From Xiphydria camelus (Eukaryota; Arthropoda; Insecta; Hymenoptera; Xiphydriidae), in contig OY783199.1 of assembly GCA_963678675.1 (NCBI GenBank), positions 20,708,909-20,772,908 on the forward strand: 64,000 nucleotides of DNA, written 5' to 3'. The position numbers and the translations under genes were made by a program. Positions 34,079-46,959 of the stretch are shown here, one piece after another (positions within the stretch are counted from its first letter, which is position 1; every line of letters starts with the position of its first letter). The notes below the pieces were generated by a model. It worked only from the letters and a program-made list of their open reading frames with translations. It had not been told where the DNA came from and ran no database searches.

Positions 34079-37000
34079 TATCAATAGTTTCACTCTGTGA
34101 CGTTTGTACATTCACTGATATGACAGCAACATAAGAAAATTTATACTTGTGCGAGGAAGAGAAGTGAATTATGGAATAAATGAATCGCTTGAATTTGTTT
34201 GACACTCACTTAATTACTGTTCTACATGAGGAACAGTTGAATAACCTCGACTATTTTGGTTATATCCTGATTACAGTGACTGATATTGAATGAACTAGGG
34301 ATCGATCAAAGTGCTAGAGGTTGTCCGAAATTGTTTCAAATTAATTTCAACTTGCTGTAAATAAACTGTATTGGTTTGAAATGTAAATAAAACATTTCTC
34401 AGTCTGTACATAGGTATGCGAGCGTATTTTTTTTAGTGATTACATTGACCTTTGGCTATCCCAATTGGCAGATAATTAAAGTTGGCTATTAACTCGAATG
34501 ATTTACTTTTCGAAAAATCATTGTACGTATAATAATTTCATTTACGAGGTATTATTCGTTATCGAGGTTTTAGAGGAACGAAAGAATCAAATCATAAAAA
34601 GGTTCGAAAAATATAAAGCCATCGAAACAATGATTACAAATTCTTAACGTTCCATTAGTTCGCATTGATTATATAAATGCATAAAATTAATGAAGAAAAA
34701 TTGGTAAAAAAGGATGCACACAAAATAAAGACTTCAACTTCAGCAATTGGATTATAATTTAATTTATTCTTAATTTCCTCTATACGTTATTTATATGCAA
34801 GAGTGCTCTGTATATGTAAGTGTGTCAATGATAATTTGGTTTTCTCCAGTTTCGGTTTCACATAATATAAATATTTTACGAAACTATTTTATTTCGATAT
34901 ATTTTTACTGTTGTTTAATGTAATCGCAAGAAATTTTACTGAATTAAAAACACGAAAGTAAATCGTACAGTGAAATATCACTGGTGGGTTAAACGTTTTC
35001 GGATTATTGAAGTGGGAGATGATTGGCGCGTCGCCAAATACATCGGCCGAATTGCAAATTTCAATTTCGCTTTCACTTTAAAATCGATTTTAAAAACCTG
35101 ACTGGGTACTCGAATTATTTCTTTTTGAACGCGTAAAAATACTTCGAACGATTTGTGTATCAAGTTTCACAAGAAGAATCAGTTTTAAAAAAACGTTGAA
35201 GGAAGTTCTATCGATAACAGATTTAACGCAGCAATCTTGATTGAATTCGGTAAATTAATAGATGTGTGTGTACGCGCGCGCGCGTGTGTGTAGGACCCTA
35301 CACTTACATCTATTGATTTAGAAATAAGAGATTAATATGCTACTTCTGATAAGATTCTATGTTAAATGAGCATTAATTAATTTATTTCGTATTTCGTATA
35401 CAATGAATCATCACAAAAATTCATCATCAATATTCTACGTTAAATAGGCATTCATTAATTTATTTTATATTCCGTATAAGTACAATGAATCCTCACAAAA
35501 ATTGAACTGAAGATTCCTAATATTTATATTTGTCGATTTACTGTGTTCGACCACAATCGTTCTGTTAATTCTATATATTATCGATATAACCTCTTTACGT
35601 GTAAATTGCTCGTGACTTGAAATTAGAATATGTAAAAGCGCAAAAAACATAATCGGCGCTCACAACCAGAAAGTATCGCACGACCAACAAAGATTATTTC
35701 GTGAGATTTGAAAAATTCACTAAACGCGCCTTAATAAAAATTCGGGCGGGAAAAGATCGAATTATAAAATATACAGTCCTTTTTTCGGAACAAAGAAAAA
35801 GGTATAATAATCGAAGGGATAATCCATTATTTCGAACTTCTATTGACGCGCAAGCAAGGAGGGATAATCGAGAGTAAAGAAGAAAATCTCCCTCTCCCGT
35901 CATCTATTATATGGTCTAAGTAGTCCTCCCGGCTCTCTCTCCCTCTCCCTCCCCCCTCTCTCTTTCTCTCTCTAATAGCACCTTCAGGTAGAACGAGCGC
36001 CTTCGTTATACATAATTACACCGATTAAACCGGCAATACGGACGACGAGTGGACACGTTCTATCTAACGCGACCGACGTGAAAGGCCGGCACGGAATAAG
36101 CACCATGGCGTTGCCCGTAACCTTGCGCGAACGAAAACAAACTTACGTCAAAGGTCGTGTGACACGAACGGTGTTTCGGTCTCGATTGAAATTGCGACGG
36201 CACATTACGTATGTTTTCGTTGTACGTTCTACGATCTATTGTGGGGCGAAAAAAAGGGAGGATCGAAACGGGGAGGAATTTCGGCTATACCTCGTAACCC
36301 ACAATTTTTACGAAAATGGGTTTTTGATGTCAGCCTATCCAGTAACCCACTTAATTAGACAAAAATAAGTGAAATTGAGTAAATTCGGAGAAAACTAATG
36401 TTAATTTAGTGTCTAGGGACGTTTTAAAATGTACTTGAAACCAGTGTCTCAATGTCAAGATGTTTTATTCGTCTCCTGTAAAATTTATCATTTTTGGGTT
36501 CGAGGTATTAGGACTTCACCGACGATATATGAATGAACATCAACCAGCACCAGCTGGGGACTATCATTCGGATGTATAATATATATGTATTATATAGCAC
36601 TATAGCATTGCAAAAATAATGAACACGCAAAATTTTTTTAAATTTGTATACAACTTGCCGAAAAAAATTACTTTTTTGACATCTATGTTGAACTTTTTCT
36701 ACATTGTATAACTTTTAAAATCACAAATGAAAAGTCAAAATATCAAAATTACGGTGTAAAAGTGACTCATTGAAAAAAAAATTAACCAAGTCACTAAAAA
36801 GTGACCAACTTCCAGCCCTGTATGCTTCTGGGGAAAGCCCGGAGTCGCGGGATATGAGGAGTTTAAGAATAAAAAATTTAATTTATGGTACTTCGCCTTA
36901 GAGAGAAAGAGAGATTGATTCGTGGAGAAATTAATGTATTACCTTCCGAGATAAATTACAGGAGAGAACCGAGCCAGCTTCAAAAAGAAGAAATACGAGT

Positions 37001-37294
37001 AACGCGCGTCAAGATCAGAAAGAGGGAGAATAAATTAACTCGTTTTGCGCTTGGAAATAACCACTGAATGTGTGCTCCGAATAAAATGAGAGCACAAATG
37101 TGCAGCAGGAATGGTACGAAGAATTTTATAGGGCGGCGTATAAACATACGGCAAATGTGTAGGTAACTAATCAAATAATCTAAATGCTCTATAAACTTTA
37201 ACACATACTTGATCTGAAGAAATGTAGGTGAAGGAAAGTTTAACACTAGATTTAGGGAACCCCGTCAATTTGACGGGTGACTTATTCAGAGTGC
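34079..37294. other. Non-coding AT-rich tract, no gene recognised
   Basis: Contains a mixed TG/CG dinucleotide run (about 35268-35293), a dispersed repeat related to 51040-51400 (35300-35600, entered separately) and a CT-rich low-complexity stretch (35931-35975). The 96-codon frame at 36078-36368 has no recognisable family. Confidence 0.4.
35240..35600. repeat. Dispersed inverted-repeat element related to 51040-51400
   Basis: This shares ATTAATTAATTTATTTCGTA-type blocks, ACAATGAATCATCACAAAAA, TATTTGTCGATTTACTG and CGTTCTGTTAATTCTA with the MSH5 intron segment 51040-51400, which also carries AATCGACAAATATAAGTATT in inverse arrangement. The termini resemble each other as ACATCTATTGATTTA / TAAATCGACAAATAT. 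Class unknown. Confidence 0.45.
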
Positions 37295-37435
37295 CATTCA
37301 ATTTCGATTATCTAGTAACCTATGAGGTTTTAGACTACATTGGTGAAATACTTTTTTGTAGATTAGATTTCGCTGTACAAGATAGGTATAGTAGCATAGA
37401 CTAAAATGTCGTAGTTATCGAGATAATTATCCGCC
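37295..37435. repeat. CGAGATAATCG-family MITE copy
   Basis: Inverted arms CGATTATCTAGTAACCTATG and TAGTTATCGAGATAATTATC flank a core with ATACTTTTTTGTAGATTAGA, as in the other copies. Confidence 0.55.
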
Positions 37436-37537
37436 AAAATGACCATTTTAGAACGTTGAATGTTAAGGATCAATCCCAGATAGACAACAATGCTGAAAAT
37501 AGTATATAGAAATAATAAACAGCATACTTTCGACATT

Positions 37538-37779
37538 CAATTGAACTGTTCATTGCAACAACTGAAATCGAGTTAAGTTTTGGTTATAGATTTATTAATC
37601 TCCACGTCCAGTGTCATATCAACTACATGCAGTATAAGTTACAAGATTTCCAGTTAATTTTAAAAAGCCTGTAACTTATACCGCATATAATAATTTATAT
37701 GACGCTGAACGTAAAAATCAATAAATCTGTCACAAAAACTTAACTCGACTCAAGTTGTTGCAGAGAACAGCTCAATTGC
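37538..37779. mobile_element. Inverted-repeat element, ~105 bp arms
   Basis: The left arm runs from CAATTGAACTGTT through TTGCAACAACTGAAATCGAG to GCAGTATAAGTTAC; the right arm is its diverged reverse complement (GTAACTTATACCGC ... AACAGCTCAATTG). A second short inverted pair, ATCCCAGATAGAC at 37473 and GTCTATCTGGGAT near 37955, lies outside it, so the full element may be about 37470-37970. Confidence 0.6.
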
Positions 37780-40700
37780 GTGATAATACAAGCACGATGC
37801 GCCATTTGGCTGCAATTTTGCGCATACTGATGCAATTTTCAAGGCATTCCACACTGTCTTTAACTTCCGGCAAACGCGGGCGCATCTGCATAATTCTGCT
37901 ACCGTTCTTCAGTCTGCAATATCGTCATAATGCAGGCAGTATCCTGGCAGGTGTCTATCTGGGATCATCCGAATGGTAGAAAAGTGTCACGATAAGGGTA
38001 GATAGTTAATGTAATCAGACAAAATCGTCCCAGCCAGACATATAATGTAAATTTTGCAGCAACTTTACGAAAACGTGGATCACGGCGTGCAGCAACTGTG
38101 TGTGTGTTTCATGAGTCCTCCCTTGATATTATTTATGTAATCGAATTATGAAGTTATTTTTCGGAATTAATAAGTCAATTTTAGACATTACTATAATTCA
38201 GCAAGTTAAAGTTTGCGTTAATTTATTTACAACGTCAAATTTAAATTATGCCACGATCTAAATTTGATGTATCATTTGCAATTTACACTTGTAACAAACG
38301 ATTTCTGTTGGTTTGACGTAAAAATTAAGAAAATTCAAAGCAATTTTAAGGGGCGTCTTCTAATTCTGAGGATTTTGAAAATAACTCATAGGAATTTTCC
38401 AGGTGATGGTCAATCGGAGCATACCGATTGATTAGATGAAAATCGCTGAATTAGTAACTAATCAAAATTGGTTCATTATTTAAGGTCATCCAGTACCTAA
38501 ACATTGAAATTTCATTGAGCAACCACATTTGTTGAACTAGTGTGCCATGACAAAAATTTAATATTTCCTAAAAGTAAAAAAATCGAAAATACTCTATATG
38601 TGTCACGCGGACTGTAATAACTCCATGCAGAAACCAGCTACGATGCTGAAGGAAATTGTATTGGATTCAGCGGAATAATTTGAAGGCCGCTATCGCGCGC
38701 CCGAATTTACTGTAATTACACAAGTCTAATATTGCTCGAAATATCCGTTGCCTTTCTAATCCCTTTGAAATCGTCGGCATCGCCTGCAAGTTTCTCAAAT
38801 TTATAATAAAGTTTTCGACGATCAGATCAAAAAAACCGCGCGATAGCGGCCTAAAAATACGATCGATTAAAATTTATTATAGTGCATAAAAATAAGTAGA
38901 AAAAGAAATATTACGATCCTACTAAATTGTATCAATTTTGCTAACTTTCAACAATATTAAAAGACGGCCCTTAATTTGACGTAAAAATGAAGAAAATTCA
39001 AAGTAGCTTTAACGTGACGCATGCCGTGAATCAAGAATGTCTGACTGGGACACCTAAACGACGAAAAATAAACACAACGGCCATGCGAAAGCGAGTGAGA
39101 GCATTGCGAGATGGATTTAAAAAAACGTCTCATGACGCATAACAACCTGATCTGCGCATTTGATGCATATGTACGAACTGGGCCGCGAACAAGAAATCCC
39201 GTTGACATCACACACGAGAAAATCCGTTGCACTGCACTCGAGCGAGACACACTCCTATCCTCCGGCCGGCTTCCTCGATAACGTCGCGTCGACACGCACT
39301 CGGCGAATATCCCGGGAGACGTACGACGACAACGACGACCGTTAAGACGTCGATGTCATCGTGTCACTGTCACCGGCCGAGGTTTTCTCCCCTGTCGTGA
39401 TTTACTCCCGAACTCGATGCTTCTCGGCCGCGACGCACTACGCGCGAGACGCAGGCCTCGTTGAGACGGTCAGAACGAGCGAGCAAGAGAGAGAGAGAGA
39501 AGCTCGCGTACTACGACGATTCGAACTGTCGTTATGTCATCGACGCGTCTCAATTTTCCCCGCGAAGCCGCGATTCGCCGCTCAATTCGCGTCGTGCGAG
39601 CGTTCCCTTCTCCTCCTGCCGCTTCTTCCACCCCGGCGATTCACGAGGTCGGTGTCATCTCGCTGCGTCGAAGCGAGCCAAGGACACCCGCACGTACGCA
39701 CATCGTTCCCCCGCGAAGTCTCGCAGAAAATCCGAAACCAGCGCGTTGATCGCGGCGATCGCTGAGTGACGCGCGCGCTCAATCCGCGCGTCAAAACGTA
39801 CGTACGGGACGAATGTCGTGTTATGACATCGGTGTCATCGTAGCACCATTACCATCTCACTGCCGCGCCACTGATATACCACCAACACTTCGCGATCACT
39901 TCCAACACAAGCACCGACGACGACGATGACGACGACGAGAGCAACACCGACACTAACCACCACCGTGCACAACCACTACGGCACGAACTCGGGTTAAGTT
40001 ACTAACCCCGTTCGAGTCGAACACCTGCGCGGGCCGCGCTCCCGTTTTCACCGAACCTCACTTCTCGATTGCGTCGAAACTTTGCGGTTATCGCCCGTTA
40101 AAAAACACTGTCGCGAGATGCTCCTACGTTCCACTTCGCTGACGGGCGCGCGCACGCTCCTTCGCGGCTAGGTACGGCCTTAGTCGCGGGATGCCGATAA
40201 AAATTCCATCCCGCAGATGCTACCCGTACGCTGTGTTTTCGCGTAACTGATATTGGAAAAATATGGCTCCCTCTGCATACCCAGAAACCTTTGCGGCATC
40301 TCGGGGACGGCTGGCTTTCATGGATCCATGATGCATTTCACAAAAACATCGGCTCTCGTTGCGCGACCCGCGCGCCATCTACCGGCGCGCCAGAGCGACG
40401 TTCGAAAGCGCGCCGCGCGAGGGAAATTTGACTCGGATTGGTGACGAAGATGTATGGATTCGTTTGATTGCGACGCGTTCACTTTATACGGTAATAGCTT
40501 CGGAAATTGTCGAAAGGAAAGCGTTTCTTAAGTAATCATTCGTATTCCGATTAGAGTTCCCGTCGAAACAAACATAGAATGAAGCGGTACTCGCGTCTCA
40601 AGAGCCAATAATTAGAATGAGAATGCCCGTATCTTTCATTATGGCGAGCAGCCAATTTTGCAAATAACTCGGTCGAACAAACCAAATCATTGTCAAAAAT

Positions 40701-43700
40701 AACGCGACTAAAGCGCCTTGCCAAACGTGAGCCGAAGCTCACTTCCTATAAACTAGTAATAGTTTTGGACTCGATTTTATAACGTTTACGTCAGAGCGCA
40801 GAGTTTATCATCTCCGATAAAAATGAAATCGGAGCTAAATTGGAACTCGAACAATAAAAAAGACATTCTTGCCGAATCACTTGAATTATGAGCCATATTA
40901 TTCCATCGAACCATTACAAACGGGGAAACTTGAAATATCTATTTGTTCGTGATTCGTAGAAGAAAAACTTGTTAGCAACAAAATTGCGAGGACTTAAAAA
41001 TTATACGGATATACGGTAAAAAACAACGAACGACAAAAAGTATATACATTTTTTTCCTTCAATTTATTTGACGGTGTCTCAGAAGTGGTCTACTTGGATT
41101 AACAATTTGCCTATAATAAATTAAATTACAAGGCGCACGCGCCCGACCCCTCACACTCTCCTATTGTTATAGTGGAGTATACGATTACCTTTTTTCTTCT
41201 TCAGAGAAACAAACACTTCGATTACGACAAATCCGCATCGGACACGCACTTTTGTTATGGTTCTAACGCGTAGAGTCGAGTAAAAGAATTATATTAAGCA
41301 TACGAACTAACTAATGACGCAAATCAAGTCTCTGGGCAAAGTTTGCTAACGCGTTTGTGTAACTAAACGCAATTTTTTTCTATCGGCGCGAAGCTACAAT
41401 CTCGATGCAATTTTCCTTTTTTTCTTGCCACTGGAATATCAGATTCGTGTATGTACTCAGTTATATCCAATCGAAATCCGAATTTCTCAATTTCCCTGTT
41501 AATATTACGTACACTGTATATTCAAGAATTAAGTTCAACGCAAATACAACCCCCAGACAATTGCGAACTACGCCAAACACCGTTGTAATTTAAACTCGCA
41601 TCATTTCCTTCCCTTAGGTCTACCCGTTTTTTTTCCTCTTCCCCTTTTGCAAAATATGAATGTCCTTTTCAGTCTCGCGCACTTCAACGTTACACACCGA
41701 TACGAATAAATAGTAACAAATATTATTTACCTACAACCTATATGCGTGGAGTAGTTTGTTTTTCTCTCGTATGTCAAATCCGGTGTTGGACCTTAACGGA
41801 GAAGAATGGGACAAGTATCTTTCAGACTTCTTTAGGTGGAGGGTTTCGAAAGTGTATCCGGGAAGTATGTATTTAGTTTCTAGAGATCGTATAACAGCGA
41901 CTGTCGGTGAACATTTATTTATCGAATGATGACTGGTATCCGCTTTGCTCCAAGGACACGACCGCCAATTGTACTCTCATTTCTTCCTTTGTTTCGCACT
42001 CTGCCTCGACGCGACAATAAAAAACCAATGAAAATTTCCCGTATAAAATAATCCTAAAATCGAAGTGTATATCCCTAATTTGGAGAGATAAACGGAATTT
42101 TAACAAACCAAGACCCCCTCCTCTCTCTCTCATTTTTTCGACAAGAACATCGTTGAGCGTTATCGAAATCGCAGCAGATTAAAATAGTTTTTTTTTCTCG
42201 TGCTGTGCATAGTTAGTGGTGACGTAAATATGGCTTTTTCCTTTAAGTTTAACGTTGCCTCTCCTCAAGTAATGAATCCACGTTATTCGCAATAGATATA
42301 CGAATGCACCGTGAAAAACATCGTCCATTTTTGCTAGTAAAACAATTACGCGCATTCGATAGACATTTTATTTGTTACGCGCACCACCGTCAACAAACTC
42401 ATGTCGATTGTACTTGTCAAATATATACCTTTAATTCCCCTCGAGAAAAACACTTATACCGTAGACGGAATAACTTCCATTTCACGTTGCCAGAGTTCAT
42501 TTGATCGATCGCAATGTCTATTTCTCCATAGTACGCTTAAATCCCTGATCAGAAAACAGATTATCCTTTGAATTGGCTACCCTTTATGTTTGCTACGCGG
42601 TCGAATAATCCACTTTTAAATCCGAGATTCAAATAAGTGATGAAGGCATGTGTATAGAAATTGTGGTTAGATAATCGCAAATTCGAGCAGATACAAGAAA
42701 TCTTGATTTATTGATCCAATCGTTTACGAGGAGACAAGTCAATGAATGTGAGTTTCAGAACAGCCGTTCGATTTACGGCAACGGATTTGAGAAACAAACC
42801 ATTTCCTTCTTTCGCGTCACCACACACAAACTCTGCTTCTAGATCCATCCTCCCAATCTCGACGTTAATACGGGCGTGGAAAAAGAATGATTAATTCTAA
42901 AATCGATGAATGGTCGCGAATAAAAAGCAGCAAGACGGTGAATCGTCATTGGAAAGGGATCATCACCTAACGTGTTACGCCACTGTCATACCGGCATTGA
43001 CCTGCCGCCAACGCAATGCTAAGCTCGTGATGCACGACGCGTATATTTGACATTCGCACCAAACCAAGTTCAGAAGTACTGCTTGCATTGGGCCCGGAGC
43101 CAATGGCTCGACCGAGAAATGTTGAAGCATCGAAATACAGAGCGTCGCGGCAAGTGCACGCAACGTACCTTTGTCAAGGCTTCGCGTGCGAGGCCATGCC
43201 GCAAAAACACAGCGTGCCCTCTCCGTCCCGGTGGCCGATGTATTCGAGAATAGACACTTTAAGCAAACCCTACAATTTTCTCCGTATCCCTATCCGTATC
43301 CGTAAACTCACCGACTTACGTTGGCCGCAAAATAACCGTTTAAGCAAGCATCGATCGACCCATACGTATACGAAACCGAAAGCGATGAGACGTCAGACTT
43401 TCTAACCATACGCGACAGGACACGTGTTCGGATAGGGATACGACGGTAGGCCCGTAACGCATCGGGACCACCGTATCTATTCTGCGCATGCGCAGACTGA
43501 TGCGTGTACGGATACGTTTAAAATTTCGGACATGCCGAAAGTGTCATAGCGACAAGAAGCAACGTATTGGTCTCTCGACTTATCGCCAATCGCCCGCGTG
43601 TCCGTGCGACTCTCTGTCCGCCCCACCGTTAGCCCTGCTTGCCCGCGTGTCCTGAGATACCACATACGCGCGCGTACGACGATCACTAGCGGAGTGTGAA

Positions 43701-43760
43701 CGGGAGAGAAGGAATAGCATGTAAATGTACTTTGCGATTATGTTAGATCATCGAATCAGG
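37780..43760. other. Intergenic region between sba and the DnaJ gene
   Basis: About 39150-40450 is a strong CpG-rich block with overlapping shadow frames and GACGAC repeats near 39915; it could be an upstream promoter or a non-coding first exon, but no splice link was proven. Other parts are AT-rich. A 31 bp block GACGTAAAAAT(T/G)AAGAAAAT is duplicated directly at 38319 and 38979. A 52-codon frame at 41771-41929 was seen and not accepted. Nothing else was recognised. Confidence 0.35.
38490..38720. repeat. Dispersed repeat shared with 17560-17770
   Basis: TGAGCAACCACATTTGTTGA, GAACTAGTGTGCCATGAC and AATCGAAAATAC are the approximate reverse complement of the segment at 17650-17760. The two copies are in opposite orientation. 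Confidence 0.55.
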
Positions 43761-46158
43761 TTAGTGCGTGGCGCACTGCACGCGAGACGGCCCGCCCTCG
43801 TCCTCCTCGTAAGCCTGTCGCGTGTCTCGGCGTCTGGCCTCCTGCGCCGGGTCGAGATCCGTGAGTAAGCACTCCTCCGCGCCGTCTGGAATGATGACCT
43901 CTTCCCGCGGCGGCAGACACTGCTCGAGGGTGGGTATCAAGGCGGGATCGATAGCCTTCGGGAAGTTGACCGTGAATTGAATAATTAGTCTACCGCGCGT
44001 AAACGGATCCTTGTACACTGGCATGCCCTCGTTCATTATGCACTTCAGATCGCCGTGCTTCGTTATCGTGCCGGGCAGGCTGGTGATCAGAAGGTCTCTG
44101 TTGTCCAGAGTCTTGATGATTTTCTGGAATCCGCAAAGCGCCTCCACCAATTCCAGTTGCATGTGCATTATCAGATCGCTTCCCGAACGCCTGCAATTAT
44201 GGAAAACGCATCGTTCGTCAGCTCGGCAGTTCTCTTCCCCCGAGCGCGCTACAGGCTTCACAGTGTAGGGACGAAGCAATTTCAGGGAAATAAGCGCATG
44301 ATTTTACAGAAACAGGGGCTTTTTCAGGAATCGCGTTTAAAGCGCTTATACAGAGATAACTCGCATGGTTTATAGAGGACTAGCATCATAAGGTAACTGT
44401 CCTAATAGCAGGACGACTAAGCCCAGACGGAAAAAAATTAATTGTAACATTTACAAAATTTGTGGTAAATTTTGGGACAAGGCTGATTTATTGTTACGAT
44501 AACTACAATTTTAGTAAAAATTACAGCAACGCTTGCCACTTCTCCAAGTTTTACTACAATTTTTACTAAAATTGTAATTATCGTATATGCTGCGCTCATC
44601 AAGTAAGGCTTATCGCCATAAAGCTACTTCAGTCTTCAGTGCTTCATTGACAGGATATCTAAATATATACGGATATAGAAATATCATAAGAATCTACGTA
44701 TATGAATCTACATAACATTTAAATAAATTCATCTACATAAATGAGTATCTATTAGAAAAATTGTAGATATTTCAAAGTACATTGAAGGTTCACTTCAATT
44801 TTAATTTCTTCTGCAAAATTTGATCCACTGTGCTATTTTGCTTCTTTTATTTTTCTGTGACGTATTTCTTTTGTTTTTCCCTTCATGCCCTCGCCGTCAC
44901 TTTTTTCTTCACGACACTTTATTACCTCATTAATTTCTATTTGCATTGCTTCTAAAGCATCAATATAATTTTTATAAGATCGTTGTACATCTTTTAACTT
45001 AGGTATTTTTCATTTTCTTAACCACCTGATTTTCTTTATCTCAACTCGAATATACTGTATTCTATAAGTTGATTATAGAAATAGAAACTTTTAGAAATAA
45101 ATTGTAAATTTTAGGAATCTTTAGGGACTTAAAAAAATAGAAACTAGGGACAATAGGGGCATATCTGTAAAGCCTGTCGTTACAATATGAATCGACATTC
45201 CGGGGAAATGACTTACTTGAAAACGTCGTGTTCCTTTTCGTCCAGAAGAATAACAATGTCGCCAGGTTCCAGCTCGGGCTCTTGATCGCCCTCCCCGCTG
45301 AACAATATTTTCTGTGCGTCCACCATTCCCTTATCGATATGTACCTCTAATATCTTTCGATCTCTGATCGTTTTCCTTCCGTTGCACTGTTTGCAACGAT
45401 CGCGCGGGTTGATCCGCGTGCCTTGGCCCTTGCACTCGGAGCACTTCGACTGCAACTGCTGGAACATTCCCGGACCCAGCTGCTGGACTTGCACCTGCAT
45501 GCCGCTGCCAAGGCAGTTCGGGCACTGCTCAACAGAGCCCTTCTTGCCGCCGATGCCTGACAATCAAGATCGCATACATTCGTTTCCACGCCGTTACAAG
45601 CCATACATATCGCAGATCGGAGAAGCCGCGAAGCGACACTCACCCTCGCATTTGTCGCAGATCACGTTCTTCTGTAAAGCGAGCTTGCGAACGGTGCCTT
45701 TGTAAAGCTCCTCCAGGGACACCGAAAGCTGGTGGATGACGTCCTGTCCCTTACGCTCTCTTCGTCGGGACCTCGAACCTCCGAAGCCACCGCCGAAGAA
45801 CATGTCGAAGATGTCCATCGGCGAGGAAAAGCCGCCGCCGCTTATTCCACCTTCTTTTAAGGCCTGCTCACCGCCTTGATCGTACATGCGCTTCTTTTCC
45901 GGGTTGGAAAGCACTTCATACGCTTGAGAAATTTGTTTGAACTGCAAACGGAATTCGATGTCTCCGTTGTGAAACGATTCAAAGATTCTTTTGCAACTGT
46001 TTTTATTTATACGCAGCGTAACTAACCCGTTCGCCTTCATTGGGATTCTTGTCGGGATGATACTTCAGAGCGAGCTTCCTGTAGGCCTTCTTGAGATCTT
46101 CTTGCGTGCAGCCGGGTTTCACTCCCAGGACGTCGTAAAAGGTGGTTTCCTTCACCAT
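43761..46158 (-). CDS. Droj2: DnaJ subfamily A co-chaperone (DNAJA1/Droj2 type)
   Basis: Four exons join cleanly: 46158-46027, 45941-45644, 45556-45217 and 44190-43761, with GT/AG introns of 85, 87 and 1026 bp in phases 0, 1 and 2. They give 400 codons including TAA, a 399-residue protein, close to the ~400 aa usual for type I Hsp40s. Residues 1-68 are the J domain, with HPD at 34-36. A Gly/Phe-rich stretch follows ([19 protein letters not shown]). The zinc-binding region has four repeats ([32 protein letters not shown]). Two C-terminal substrate-binding domains follow, ending with VQCATH. Type I Hsp40s deliver unfolded clients to Hsp70 and stimulate its ATPase (established knowledge). The final CATH is a CaaX-like box; family members usually end CaaX and are farnesylated. 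Intron 3 contains a MITE. The ATG is fixed by the conserved MVKET start. Confidence 0.95.
44445..44590. mobile_element. MITE in intron 3 of the DnaJ gene
   Basis: ATTTACAAAATTTGTGGTAA, TTTTGGGACAAG, TTATTGTTACGATAACTACA and TTTTTACTAAAATTGTAATT match the element at 7225-7425. The right part is shortened. It lies wholly within the 1026 bp intron. Confidence 0.65.
45020..45185. repeat. Fragment of the ACAGGCTTC element family in DnaJ intron 3
   Basis: The segment ends CTGTAAAGCCTGTCGTTACA and contains GGGACAATAGGGGCATAT, resembling the right ends of the elements at 27137-27707 and 29085-29525. Confidence 0.45.
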
Positions 46159-46443
46159 TTTTGTTCTTCGCTCGTGTAACGCTCAATTTAAAAATTCTAG
46201 CTCCAAGTAAAATCTGTTCAGAAGGGAAAATAGTATTAAAATACTCGAACAAACCTGGGAGTAAAGCCGATAACTAATTTAATCCTATAAGTCAAAATGT
46301 TATAGTTATACATGCGTTTGACTTTAATAAGTACAATTACGTAACCGTAAAAAAACCAACGCCAAGACCAAAGTCAATATCATGGTCTATTTAATGGTTC
46401 GAGCATCAAGGAGGAACAACTCTTAAAGTAAAGTCGATAACTA
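46159..46443. other. Upstream region of the DnaJ gene
   Basis: This 285 bp stretch lies between the DnaJ ATG and the mariner relic and holds the first copy of the 167 bp tandem repeat. The 5' untranslated region and core promoter must lie here or further right. No TATA box or clear heat-shock element array (inverted nGAAn units) was identified. Confidence 0.4.
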
Positions 46444-46959
46444 CCTGGTTGGAAAATAAGTTTGTAACGTTTTATGTTATCTTTTATTTTACAACGATTT
46501 ATTTTGTTGTTTGGCAATATGTTTATATGTATTCGAAAGAGCACTTTCTGCTCTACAAAACTGTTATAATTATTATTTCGAATAATTAAATTTTTCATTA
46601 TTTTTCTGGCTTAAAAAATGGAATATCCAGGAGGAAAAAATCAGCAGTTTCGACGTCTGCTTTTCTTCGCTTTTCATCGAGGTCAAAAAGCTGCCGCAGC
46701 CGCTCGGCCCATTTGCGACGTGTACGGAGAAGGTGTTATAGGTGAGTCTTTGATAAAAAAGAAGTAGAAAATGCTAATTTTTGCCTCCTGAATATTCCAT
46801 TTCTAAGCTTGAAAAATAATAAAAAATCGTTATTCAAAGAAAAAATTATAACAGGTAGAGAAGAAAGAGCTCTTTCGAGAATGAATATAAACACTGCAAA
46901 ACAGCAAACAAATCGTTGTAAAATAAAAGATCGTGCTACGAACTTATTATCCAACCCAA
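46444..46959 (+). mobile_element. Deleted mariner transposon, TA-flanked
   Basis: This 516 bp element has inverted ends of about 110 bp: the left starts CCTGGTTGGAAAATAAG and the right ends CTTATTATCCAACCCAA. It is flanked by TA (46442-46443 and 46960-46961). Between the arms it retains only the start of the transposase (separate entry), so it is internally deleted. It sits upstream of the DnaJ gene, about 285 bp from its ATG. Confidence 0.85.
46618..46767 (+). pseudogene. Mariner transposase N-terminal remnant
   Basis: An ATG frame of 49 codons ends at a TAG after a deletion junction. Its core RRLLFFAFHRGQKAAAAARP followed by ICDVYGEGV matches the N-terminal helix-turn-helix region of mariner transposases, where a hydrophobic helix, K/Q-x-A-x-x-A and I-C-x-V-Y-G-E-x-x are conserved. 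The DDD/DDE catalytic domain (usually to ~345 aa) is missing. Non-functional as a transposase; the remaining piece could at most bind inverted repeats. Confidence 0.8.

Noticed and set aside
38319..39010. Direct repeats GACGTAAAAAT(T/G)AAGAAAAT as LTRs or element ends
   Set aside because: Only about 30 bp match, with no TG...CA ends, target duplication or coding between them.
41771..41929. 52-codon ATG frame with protein-like composition (NPVLDLNGEEWDKYLSDFF)
   Set aside because: Composition looks plausible but no family was recognised, and no flanking exons or promoter were seen; kept only as a lead.
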